DNA of 64,000 nucleotides from Fusobacteriales bacterium. Lineage in GTDB: Bacteria; Fusobacteriota; Fusobacteriia; Fusobacteriales; Fusobacteriaceae. This document shows, in pieces, positions 45,352-53,400 of this stretch (positions are counted from its first letter, which is position 1; every line of letters begins with the position of its first letter). The translations under genes were made by a program, and so were the position numbers. The notes under the pieces are model-generated. The model was not told where the DNA came from. It was given only the letters and a program-made list of their open reading frames with translations, and ran no database searches. Location of the stretch: assembly GCA_020063625.1 (NCBI GenBank), contig JAICDD010000013.1, positions 1 to 64,000 of the forward strand, given 5' to 3'.

Positions 45352-46119
45352 TTATTCTTTTTCAAAAAAATTCATTCCATAATAACAACATCCAATAGCT
45401 CCATTAAATTGTGGTTCATCTAATATTAAAATGTTATTATAATCATTTTTTAGATACTCTTTTATTGCCTTATTTTTTGCTACTCCACCACTTATTATCA
45501 ATTCATCAGATAAAAATTTTGTAAGCATAGGACGAAGCCTTTTATACATAGAGTAATTTACTCCAGCACAAAGTACTTCAACACTATTTCCTTCAGCTAT
45601 TTTTCCAATTAATTCTGATTCAGAAAATACTGCACAAGTAGAATTAAGTTCTACTGGATTTATATAATGATTTGATAACTCATCTAATGATATTTCAAGT
45701 ACATTACTCATATTCTCTAGATATCTCCCACATGAAGCTGCACATTTATCATTTAAATCAAGGTCAGTAATTACACCTTTTTCTACTTTTATTATTTTTA
45801 CATCTTGTCCACCTACATCAAGTAAAATAAAATCTTTTTTATTTGTTTGATGTATAGCTCCATAAGCATGAGCTTTTATTTCATTAATTGGAGTAAACAT
45901 TTTCAAATCAGTATTATTTCTACCATATCCTGTAGATACTCCAATATCAATATTTTCTATACCTAGTTTTTTTAAATCAACTGTTATTTTCTCATCATAA
46001 TTACAATAATTTTTATAAAATTTAACTGTACTCATTTTAAATTTATCTACTATTTTATTATTTTCCATAAGCACAATTTTTACTTCTCTACTACCTAAAT
46101 CTATTCCTAAGATCCTCAT
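45352..46119 (-). CDS. Activase of a 2-hydroxyacyl-CoA dehydratase-like system (BadF/HgdC family)
   Basis: 255 residues. Family members are homodimeric [4Fe-4S] ATPases that inject one low-potential electron into a partner dehydratase. The ASKHA nucleotide motifs are LGIDLGSREVKIVLMENNK and ILLDVGGQDVKIIKVEKG. The cluster-ligand cysteines appear in NDKCAASCGRYLE and NSTCAVFSESELI. It overlaps the partner gene by 4 bases (ATGA type) and lies under the preQ1 riboswitch with queD, queE and folE. This places it in queuosine metabolism and not in amino acid fermentation. Confidence 0.92.
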   Translation of the reverse strand: MRILGIDLGSREVKIVLMENNKIVDKFKMSTVKFYKNYCNYDEKITVDLKKLGIENIDIGVSTGYGRNNTDLKMFTPINEIKAHAYGAIHQTNKKDFILLDVGGQDVKIIKVEKGVITDLDLNDKCAASCGRYLENMSNVLEISLDELSNHYINPVELNSTCAVFSESELIGKIAEGNSVEVLCAGVNYSMYKRLRPMLTKFLSDELIISGGVAKNKAIKEYLKNDYNNILILDEPQFNGAIGCCYYGMNFFEKE

Positions 46120-47117
46120 TTATTACCTCTCTTTTTTAAATCTAATAACATATCTAAAAATGCTTCTATTCTAAGCTTTGTTCTGGCATCTAGCTTATCA
46201 TCTTTATCTCCTTCAATATTTAATACAGGAATATTCAACCTATTTTTTATAATAATATCTTCCATTGCTCTATGGCAAAAACTTTGTGTATAATGTATTA
46301 TTCCGTCTAATTTTCTATCTTTTATCTGCTTTTCTAATTCTTGTATTCTATAATCTATATCATATGGATAAGTATAATCATAATATTGTTCATAAATATT
46401 GTCATATTTAGTTGCTCTAGGAAATGCAAATTCTCTTGGAACTTCATTATAGATTATCCTTGAATCAAATTTTTCTACAAATTCATGTAAATCACTAAAC
46501 ATTGTAGGAACTCCTATTAGTCCTAAATTTATTTTTTTTATATCTGGCGTTCTTTTTTCTATCTCTTCTAATTTTTCATCTAAAAATCTATCATATTTAT
46601 CTAAATCACCATCAAAATCACTTAAACAAAGTTGTGTAATATGATTTTCAAATCCACTTACTTTCCCTTCTAATGTTAATTCATCTATTTTTTTTGCTTT
46701 TTCTCTAATAATATTTATTTTGTTTCTTATATTTTCTACTTCTTCTATACTAACATTAAAAAGAGATATAAAGTTATCTATTTCTCTAGTTATATCCTCA
46801 ATTTTATGTGAATGTGGATAAGAAAATGGATAAAGCTTTATTCCTTTTTCTTTAAAAAGTTCTAATAATACTTTTGTATTTGAACAATCACCTTCTACTA
46901 CTGCTACTACCTCTTTTATTCCTTCTTTTATACATGCACTATAAATTCCTTTTATCCACGCACACATACTTTTGGGAAATCCATATTTTTCTGCATCATG
47001 TATATACTCTCTATAATCATCAGATACAATAAATGCATTATTTAAATCAACTACTTTATAACCTGCAGCTAATAATACTTCAATTGGTACAGTTGTAGTA
47101 ATTCCAATTTTTTTCAT
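46116..47117 (-). CDS. 2-hydroxyacyl-CoA dehydratase-like protein in the queuosine operon
   Basis: 333 residues of the HgdB/FldB/YjiM superfamily. It starts KIGITTTVPIEVLLAAGYKV and has three candidate cluster cysteines: SMCAWIKG near residue 52, VEGDCSNTK near 78 and SFCHRAMED near 284. True dehydratases usually have two such subunits; here there is only one, plus the activase. It is the first gene after a preQ1-I riboswitch and precedes queD-queE-folE. No fermentation genes (CoA transferase, electron-transfer flavoprotein) are nearby. A role as ATP-driven reductase in preQ1 or queuosine formation is inferred from context only. Confidence 0.88.
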   Translation of the reverse strand: MKKIGITTTVPIEVLLAAGYKVVDLNNAFIVSDDYREYIHDAEKYGFPKSMCAWIKGIYSACIKEGIKEVVAVVEGDCSNTKVLLELFKEKGIKLYPFSYPHSHKIEDITREIDNFISLFNVSIEEVENIRNKINIIREKAKKIDELTLEGKVSGFENHITQLCLSDFDGDLDKYDRFLDEKLEEIEKRTPDIKKINLGLIGVPTMFSDLHEFVEKFDSRIIYNEVPREFAFPRATKYDNIYEQYYDYTYPYDIDYRIQELEKQIKDRKLDGIIHYTQSFCHRAMEDIIIKNRLNIPVLNIEGDKDDKLDARTKLRIEAFLDMLLDLKKRGNK

Positions 47118-47148
47118 TTTATCTACTCCTTAAATTTCTACAAAAATC

Positions 47149-47174
47149 AAAAAAAGGATAGACTTTGCCTACCC
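47149..47174 (-). terminator. Expression-platform terminator of the preQ1 riboswitch
   Basis: Minus-strand GGGTAG-GCAAAGT-CTATCC (one G-T pair) followed by TTTTTTT, 31 bases before the start codon at 47117. A competing pairing of GCTTTG (just before it) with CAAAGT in the loop could form when preQ1 is absent. Confidence 0.85.
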
Positions 47175-47182
47175 TAACAAAG

Positions 47183-47226
47183 CCCTAGTTTTATTTATAG
47201 ACAGGATGGTGCAACTGAACTGTCTT
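47183..47226 (-). ncRNA. preQ1-I riboswitch aptamer
   Basis: On the minus strand AGACAG (47225-47220) and CTGTCT form the 6-bp P1 stem. The loop is TTCAGTTGCACCATC. The A-rich tail ATAAATAAAACTAG follows, in which AACT can pair with AGTT of the loop to make the H-type pseudoknot. Size, order and the A-rich tail match class I preQ1 riboswitches. It precedes a terminator, so preQ1 is expected to switch the operon off at transcription. Confidence 0.87.
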
Positions 47227-47244
47227 ATTTAATTTCAGGAAATA

Positions 47245-47273
47245 ATTATATCATAATTTTAAAAAATTGTAAA
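47245..47273 (-). promoter_or_regulatory. Promoter of the riboswitch-controlled queuosine operon
   Basis: TTTACA (47273-47268), 17-base spacer, TATAAT (47250-47245) on the minus strand. The expected transcription start is about a dozen bases before the aptamer P1 stem. Confidence 0.8.
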
Positions 47274-47329
47274 AATAATTTTTAAATTATGTTTGATATC
47301 GAAAATTTCCATCATCAATTCTTTTTTAT

Positions 47330-47840
47330 CCGGTGTTTATCTATACTAATCTAAGATGTTTTTCGTAGAAAAATATCGAAAGCTGTGCCCGTAGTTCCTA
47401 TTATTTTCTTTGTGGTTCTCTTTTTTTACCTTTGTGTTCTTCGTGTAATTTTTAATCCGTGTTTATCCATGGATAATTCTTACTAATTTTTCCATCTTGT
47501 GTTTATATGTGTATATCTAGTGGTTCCTAATTTTTTCGCTTATCAGCGACTTACTTTTTTAAAGACAAAAAAGTAAGCAAAAAGTCTTTGCGCTAGTTTC
47601 TACGGATATTGATTTTCTATAACTCATTCATCTAATATACTCCGAAAAAGCGCTTTTTAAATTCTTCTTACTTCTTACTCTTAATTTCTCACTATTTTTT
47701 CTCTTTGTGTTACTTTGTGCCCTCTTTTCTTTGTGCTGAAAAATCCGCGTTTTTCCGCGGCTAATTTTAATTTTCAATTATTCATCTGTGTTGAGTTTTA
47801 ATTCTTCTCACTGCTTACTTCTTATTCTTCATTTCTCTAA
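47330..47840. repeat. Mosaic intergenic repeat block (~510 bp)
   Basis: Between the queuosine promoter and the symporter genes there is no gene, only repeat words: TTTGTGGTTCTCTTTTTTT, TTTGTGTTCTTCGTGTAAT, AATCCGTGTTTATCCATGG, AATCCGCGTTTTTCCGCGG. It includes the second 78-bp element at 47547-47624. Confidence 0.82.
47547..47624. repeat. 78-bp palindrome-bearing repeat, copy 2
   Basis: 76 of 78 bases are identical to 43312-43389, in the same orientation. The two differences are C for T in the hairpin loop and G for A just after the stem. Confidence 0.9.
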
Positions 47841-47841
47841 T

Positions 47842-47879
47842 AAAAAAACGAGCTCTTTTAAAATTAAGAACTCGTTTTA
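47842..47879 (-). terminator. Rho-independent terminator of the symporter operon
   Basis: ACGAGTTCTT pairs with AAGAGCTCGT (one mismatch), then TTTTTTTATT on the minus strand. It is related in sequence to the terminator at 11491-11529. Confidence 0.85.
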
Positions 47880-47883
47880 TAAT

Positions 47884-47979
47884 CTATTTATTTTTAGAAG
47901 CAATTGATAAACAAACTCCAAATCCACCCCATAAAACTACCATACTAAATATTGCCATAATTATAGAACTATTACTCAT
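47884..47979 (-). CDS. MetS-like small subunit of an NSS-family amino acid transporter
   Basis: 31 residues: MSNSSIIMAIFSMVVLWGGF then GVCLSIASKNK. It is one membrane helix with the WGG motif shared by MetS-type small subunits of methionine/alanine NSS importers. The ATG at 47979 is 8 bases after AAGGAG; an ATG 6 bases upstream is too close to that site. It lies 18 bases after the symporter stop and before a terminator. In Corynebacterium MetS is required for MetP transport, so a similar partnership is expected here. Confidence 0.8.
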   Translation of the reverse strand: MSNSSIIMAIFSMVVLWGGFGVCLSIASKNK

Positions 47980-47997
47980 ATTCATTTCTCCTTCCCA

Positions 47998-49467
47998 TTA
48001 ATCTGATAATTTATCAAATATTTTCGCTAATACAACTGTTGCTAATACAAATCCTGCTCCATAAAGTCCAATTGCAGTTAATGAATATCCTTCATAAGGC
48101 TTTTTAATATCTTGAACTATATTTAATATTGTCATTACACCTAAAATTGCAGGTGTTAAATATTTTATTGTAAAATTCCACCAATTTCCAATTTTAAAAT
48201 CTGATAACGGATTTACATATTCTCTTACTGATTCTAAATTATAGAACCATGCAAGTACTATTATTTCTATAAGCCCTGATAATGCCACACCATAGTTATT
48301 TATATAATGATCAGCTATATCAAGTATATAAAGTCCTGCTCCAGTTGCAAATATTAATGATACAACTCCTCCTATTAATACTACATAATTAATTGCTTTT
48401 TTTCTTGTTATATTAAAATTATCTACAAGTGCTGCAACTACTGTTTCTATTATTGATATACTTGATGATAATCCAGCAAATAACAGTGATGAAAAAAATA
48501 CTATACCAAATAAAGTATTCATTCCTGGTAATGCATTTATCGCTTTAGGAAATACTATAAATGCAAGACCTACTCCAGCACTAGCTACATCTTTTACAGC
48601 TACTCCTTGTGACTGAGCCATATAACCTAATATAGCAAATACAGCTATTCCAGATAATAAACTAAAACTAGAATTTCCAAGCCCTGTAATAAACGCATTA
48701 TTAACTATATCTGAGTCTTTTGGTAGATAACTAGAATAAGCTAACATAATACCAAATGCAATACTTAAAGAATAAAATATTTGTCCATAAGCAGCTACCC
48801 ATACTCTTGCATCTAATAATTTAGTAAAATCCGGTTTAAAGAAATACTCTAATCCTTTCATTGCTCCAGGTAATGTTAATCCTCTAATTACCATGATTAA
48901 TAATGATACTATAAGAAGTGGCATAAAAATTTTACTTGCTTTTTCTATCCCATCTTTTATTCCAAATGATAAAACTATATAATTAATTCCCCAAACAATC
49001 ACTAATGGGATTAATACTGTAAAATTTAGTCCTCCTATATGTAATGGAGAGCTACTTAATTTTAAATAATCTCCAAATAAAAATGCTTTTGGGTCATTTC
49101 CCCAAGCTAATGTAAATGAATGAATTAAATATCCAAACGCCCATGCTATAACCATAATGTAGTATACTGTAATTGCAAAAGCTATTGCAGTTTGCCACCA
49201 ACCTAAAACTTTCCATTTTTTATTTAATTTCCCAAATACCCCTGGTGCACTACTTCTAATTTTATGACCTAATCCAAATTCTAAAATTAAAATAGGTATT
49301 CCTGCAGTTAATAAAGCAATTAAATAAGGAATTAAAAATGCTCCTCCTCCATTACTTGCTACAGTATATGGAAATCTCCATATATTTCCTAATCCTATTG
49401 CTGACCCTATTGTAGCCATAATAAATCCAATTCTTGAGCTCCACTCTCCACGATTACTGTTACTCAT
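47998..49467 (-). CDS. Sodium-dependent amino acid symporter (NSS family)
   Basis: 489 residues with about 12 membrane helices. The NSS family imports amino acids with Na+. The N-terminus has the sodium/substrate-site motif FIMATIGSAIGLGNIWRFPY, then NGGGAFLIPYL. FFSSLLFAGLSSSISIIETV corresponds to helix 8 of LeuT. Pairing with a MetS-like small subunit suggests methionine or alanine as substrate, but specificity is not proven. A strong promoter and a leader hairpin precede it. Confidence 0.94.
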   Translation of the reverse strand: MSNSNRGEWSSRIGFIMATIGSAIGLGNIWRFPYTVASNGGGAFLIPYLIALLTAGIPILILEFGLGHKIRSSAPGVFGKLNKKWKVLGWWQTAIAFAITVYYIMVIAWAFGYLIHSFTLAWGNDPKAFLFGDYLKLSSSPLHIGGLNFTVLIPLVIVWGINYIVLSFGIKDGIEKASKIFMPLLIVSLLIMVIRGLTLPGAMKGLEYFFKPDFTKLLDARVWVAAYGQIFYSLSIAFGIMLAYSSYLPKDSDIVNNAFITGLGNSSFSLLSGIAVFAILGYMAQSQGVAVKDVASAGVGLAFIVFPKAINALPGMNTLFGIVFFSSLLFAGLSSSISIIETVVAALVDNFNITRKKAINYVVLIGGVVSLIFATGAGLYILDIADHYINNYGVALSGLIEIIVLAWFYNLESVREYVNPLSDFKIGNWWNFTIKYLTPAILGVMTILNIVQDIKKPYEGYSLTAIGLYGAGFVLATVVLAKIFDKLSD

Positions 49468-49505
49468 TATACCATCCTTTCATCTCTACCTTAAAATTTC
49501 TAAAT

Positions 49506-49540
49506 TTATTAAAAAAGACTAATATTGTCTTTTTTAATAA
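49506..49540 (-). terminator. Hairpin in the symporter mRNA leader, possible attenuator
   Basis: TTATTAAAAAAGAC pairs perfectly with GTCTTTTTTAATAA over a 7-base loop, between the promoter at 49582-49610 and the start codon at 49467. The T-run is inside the stem. It may act as attenuator or mRNA stabiliser. Confidence 0.45.
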
Positions 49541-49581
49541 AATACACATATTAAATAAAATTGTACTAAAATATAGGTATA

Positions 49582-49610
49582 ATAATACACTTTTTGCAAG
49601 AATTTGTCAA
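49582..49610 (-). promoter_or_regulatory. Sigma-70-type promoter of the symporter operon
   Basis: TTGACA (49610-49605), 17-base spacer, TATTAT (49587-49582) on the minus strand: consensus -35 and near-consensus -10. It implies an untranslated leader of about 110 bases. The rest of the 49468-49839 gap is AT-rich and holds the divergent promoter for the starch genes. Confidence 0.8.
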
Positions 49611-49746
49611 TATTTTTTTGCTTAATTGTACTTATAAAATCAAACAATTTTCAACTCTTTATTTTAATATATAATTCTACATATTTAATATATAGTTTAT
49701 GTTTATCCTCTTCATATTTTTAAAAACAGAAATTTTTAATTTTATT

Positions 49747-49760
49747 TGATATCGTTTCCA
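49747..49760 (+). promoter_or_regulatory. cre-like / LacI-family operator upstream of the CBM41 lipoprotein gene
   Basis: TGATATCGTTTCCA resembles catabolite-responsive elements with a central CG. It nearly matches TGATAACGTTTCCT at 50382-50395 before the pullulanase gene. An additional inverted repeat TTTCCAAAAA / TTTTTGGAAA spans 49755-49783. Confidence 0.6.
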
Positions 49761-49769
49761 AAAAATATG

Positions 49770-49798
49770 TTGATTTTTGGAAATATATGTAGTATATT
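49770..49798 (+). promoter_or_regulatory. Promoter of the CBM41 lipoprotein and pullulanase genes
   Basis: TTGATT (49770-49775), 17-base spacer, TATATT (49793-49798). The -35 box lies within the TTTCC/GGAAA inverted repeat, so the promoter should be controlled by the protein binding there. Confidence 0.65.
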
Positions 49799-49839
49799 TA
49801 TATTGTTATGTATTAAAATTAAAATAAGGAGTGATTTTT

Positions 49840-50367
49840 ATGAAAAACAAATTGTTTAGCATGAGAGAAGTTTTATCTGGGATAATTTTTATTACAACAT
49901 TACTATTTTTATTTGTATCTTGTTCTTCAAATCAAAAAAAACAAGATAATATTGCTGTAGTAAAACAAGCAATTTCTACAAATAATGATCTAGTATACTT
50001 AACTGGAGATGACCCTTTAGGCAACAATGAAGTAAGAATTCATTACAAACGAAACAATAATGATTATGACAATTTTGTAGTGTGGGCTTGGGGTGATGAT
50101 GTAGATTTTGACGATTCTAAAGGTTGGCCTCATGGTGTTAAATTAAGTGGGAAAACTAACTTTGGCGTTTACTATGATCTACCATTAAAAAGTGTAAAAC
50201 CTACTAGTTTAGGATTTTTATTAGTTGATGAAACAAAAGGTGATGCTGGAAAAGATAGAGGTGATAAAAAATTCAGTAAACTTTCATCATTTAGAGAAAT
50301 TTATGTTATAGAAGGCAGTGATAAAGTTTTTACAAGTGCTGATGATGCTTTAAAAAATATGAAATAA
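49840..50367 (+). CDS. Stand-alone CBM41 starch-binding lipoprotein
   Basis: 175 residues from the ATG at 49840, behind AAGGAG. The signal peptide ends in a lipobox (FLFVSC), so it is lipid-anchored. Residues ~65-170 are one CBM41-type (pullulanase-associated) module: RIHYKRNNNDYDNFVVWAWG, WPHGVKLSG, LGFLLVDETKGDAGKD. The same module occurs twice in the next protein. No catalytic domain is present. It probably binds starch or glycogen fragments at the cell surface, like an accessory protein for the pullulanase. Confidence 0.83.
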   Translation: MKNKLFSMREVLSGIIFITTLLFLFVSCSSNQKKQDNIAVVKQAISTNNDLVYLTGDDPLGNNEVRIHYKRNNNDYDNFVVWAWGDDVDFDDSKGWPHGVKLSGKTNFGVYYDLPLKSVKPTSLGFLLVDETKGDAGKDRGDKKFSKLSSFREIYVIEGSDKVFTSADDALKNMK

Positions 50368-50381
50368 CTTTTAAATTTCAT

Positions 50382-50395
50382 TGATAACGTTTCCT
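50382..50395 (+). promoter_or_regulatory. cre-like / LacI-family operator upstream of pulA
   Basis: TGATAACGTTTCCT, 35 bases before the pulA start codon, with the same core as the site at 49747-49760. GGAAA follows 9 bases later. Confidence 0.6.
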
Positions 50396-50429
50396 AAATT
50401 AATGGAAATATAAATTGAAAGGAGTTATA

Positions 50430-53400
50430 ATGATCAAAATTAAAAACAATTATTTATTATTTATTTTATCGATTTTATTATTTATTTCTTGTTCATTAGA
50501 TAAATCAAATGACACTACAAATAATAGTATTAATCCTACAACTAGTCTTACAACATTAACTGTCTATTACCACAGAAATGATGCTAATTATGATAATTAT
50601 ACTGTTTGGGCATGGGATGATGTAGATTTTACTGGCGAATGGCCTCATGGTATTAAAAATTCTGGAACCGATAATTATGGAGCTGTTTATTCCCTTCCAT
50701 TAAAACCTGAGCCTAAAAAAGCTAGTTTCCTTTTTGTTGATGAAACAGATGGTGAAAATGGAAAAGATGGCGGTGATAAAACTATTGATGTAACTAAAAC
50801 AAATGGCTCTGTATGGGCTATGGAAGGTAGTGAAGTTGTATATTATAGTGAACCAGACCCTATTGAAGATAATGAAATAAGAGTACATTATAAAAGAGAT
50901 GATGGAAATTATGATAATTTTGTAATATGGGCTTGGGGTGATGCTAACTTCAATACTGATGATAATAAAGCAACTTGGCCTAATGGAATTGAATTAAGTG
51001 GTTTTAATAATTATGGTGCTTTTTATGATATCCCTTTAAAATCAACTGATGCTTCTAGTATAGGCTTTTTAGTTGTTGATAAAACAAAAGGTGATTCTGG
51101 AAAAGATGGTGGAAATAAAAATTTTTCTAATATATCAAAATATAAAGAATTATTTATTGAACAAGGAAATGATGCAGTTTATGTAGGTACTAATCATGAT
51201 ATGCCTGATGGACTAAAAAAAGGTGAAATCACATCAAATAATGAAATAACTTTAACTTTTACAACAAATTCTACTTTTGATGAATCTAAACTGATTATAA
51301 AAGATAAAACTGGAAATAATATTTTATTTACAAATACTTCAGCTAGTGGAAGTACAGATGTTATTGTAACTCTGACAATTGATACTTCCTTAGCTCCTTA
51401 TTCAGCAGAATACGAAGGAAATAGCATTAGTATTACTACAGGTTCTACTTATATTGATAATACTACTTCATATGATGGCGACGATTTAGGGGCTACATTT
51501 AATTCTGATGGTAGTATCACTCTAAAAGTATGGGCACCTACTTCTGAAGATGTACAAGTAGCAATATTTAAAAAATCTAATCCTGAAGTTGAAGCTGAAT
51601 CTATTTCTATGACTTTAACAGAAAAAGGAGTATGGGCAGTAACTTTATCTTCTGATTATGAAGGTGATTTTTATCAATATAAATTAAAACATCAAGGTGA
51701 AAAAGAATATACATATGCTTTAGATCCATATGCTAAATCTATGTATGAATTTAAAATAAATACTAATGCATCTAATAGAGCTATAACTGATGCTATTGGA
51801 AAAGGTGCTTTAGTAAATCCTAGTGAAATTGCTAATGTATCAGGTTTTGCTAATATAGATGGTTATACAAAAAGAGAAGATGCTGTAATTTATGAAATGC
51901 ATGTAAGAGATTTTACTTCTCATCCAGAAGCTAATACTAATGCACAATTTGGAACTTATAAAGCATTTATTGAAAAACTTGATTATTTAAAATCATTAGG
52001 AGTTACTCATATTCAACTACTACCTGTACAATCATACTATTATGGTGATGAATCTAAAAATAACGAAAGAGAATGGAAATATTCTGCTAAAAACAATAAT
52101 TACAATTGGGGATATGACCCTCATAGCTATTTTGCTCCAGAAGGAATGTATTCTGAAAATCCAAAAGACCCTGCTTTAAGAATAAAAGAATTAAAAGAAT
52201 TAATTCAAGCAATTCATGATAAAGGTATGGGAGTTACATTAGATGTTGTATATAACCATACTGCAAATTCTGAAATTTTTGAAAGATTAGTTCCAGGTTA
52301 TTATGGATTCTTAAATGCTGATGGTACTCCTAAAACTAGTTTTGGTGGATTACAAATGGGGACTACTCATGCTATGACAAGAAAATTAGTTGTTGATTCT
52401 ATCAAATATTGGACAAAAGAATTTAAAGTAGATGGATTTAGATTTGATATGATGGGAAATCTTGATGCTGAAACTGTACAAATGGCATATAATGAAGCTG
52501 CAAAATTAAATCCTAAAACTTTATTTATAGGTGAAGGATGGAGAACATTTAATGGTGATGCTGGTGTAACAGGTGTTGTCCCTGCTGACCAAGATTGGAT
52601 GGATAAGACTGATAATGTAGCTGTATTCTCTGATGAAATAAGAAATGAATTAAAATCAGGATTTGGTAGTGAAGGTGAACCTAGATTTATTACAGGTGGA
52701 GAAAGAAGTATAAACACTATATTCAATAACATAAAAGGACAACCTAGTAATTTTAATGCTGACGATCCAGGAGATGTAGTACAATATATAGCTGCACATG
52801 ATAATTTAACTTTACATGATGTAATTTCTCAATCAATAAGAAAAAGTGTAGCAGAACATGAAGATGAAATACAAAAAAGAATTAGATTAGGTAATGCTAT
52901 TATTTTAACTAGCCAAGGTATAACTTTCTTACATGGTGGACAAGAATATGGAAGAACAAAACAATGGAAAGGTGCTGGAAATCCAGAAGATAAATATACT
53001 GTAGTTCCTCAAACTAAAGAAATATTTATACATGATTCTTATGACTCATCAGATATAATCAATGCATTTGATTGGACTGCTGTAAAAGAAGATGGAAGAG
53101 GATATTTAACAAAAGAGTATACAAAAGGATTAATAGCCATAAGAAGAAGTACTGATGCATTTAGACTTGGTTCTAAAGATTTCGTTGATTCTAATGTATC
53201 ATTACTTTATCCAGCTGCTAATAAAACTGCTAAAATGATTGCTTATAAAGCTACTGCTACTAATGGTGATGAATACTATGTATTTATCAACGGATATGCA
53301 GAAGGGGAAACTCCTAGAGATTCTTCTTTAAAAGCTGGTGTATTTGAACTAAATGAAGATTTATCAAATGGTCTTGTACTTGCTGATGATGACGAAGCTA

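Noticed and set aside
46116-47117. Ordinary amino acid fermentation dehydratase
   Set aside because: There is only one dehydratase-type subunit, no CoA-transferase or electron-transfer flavoprotein nearby, and the gene is under a preQ1 riboswitch with queuosine genes; fermentation is the less likely role.
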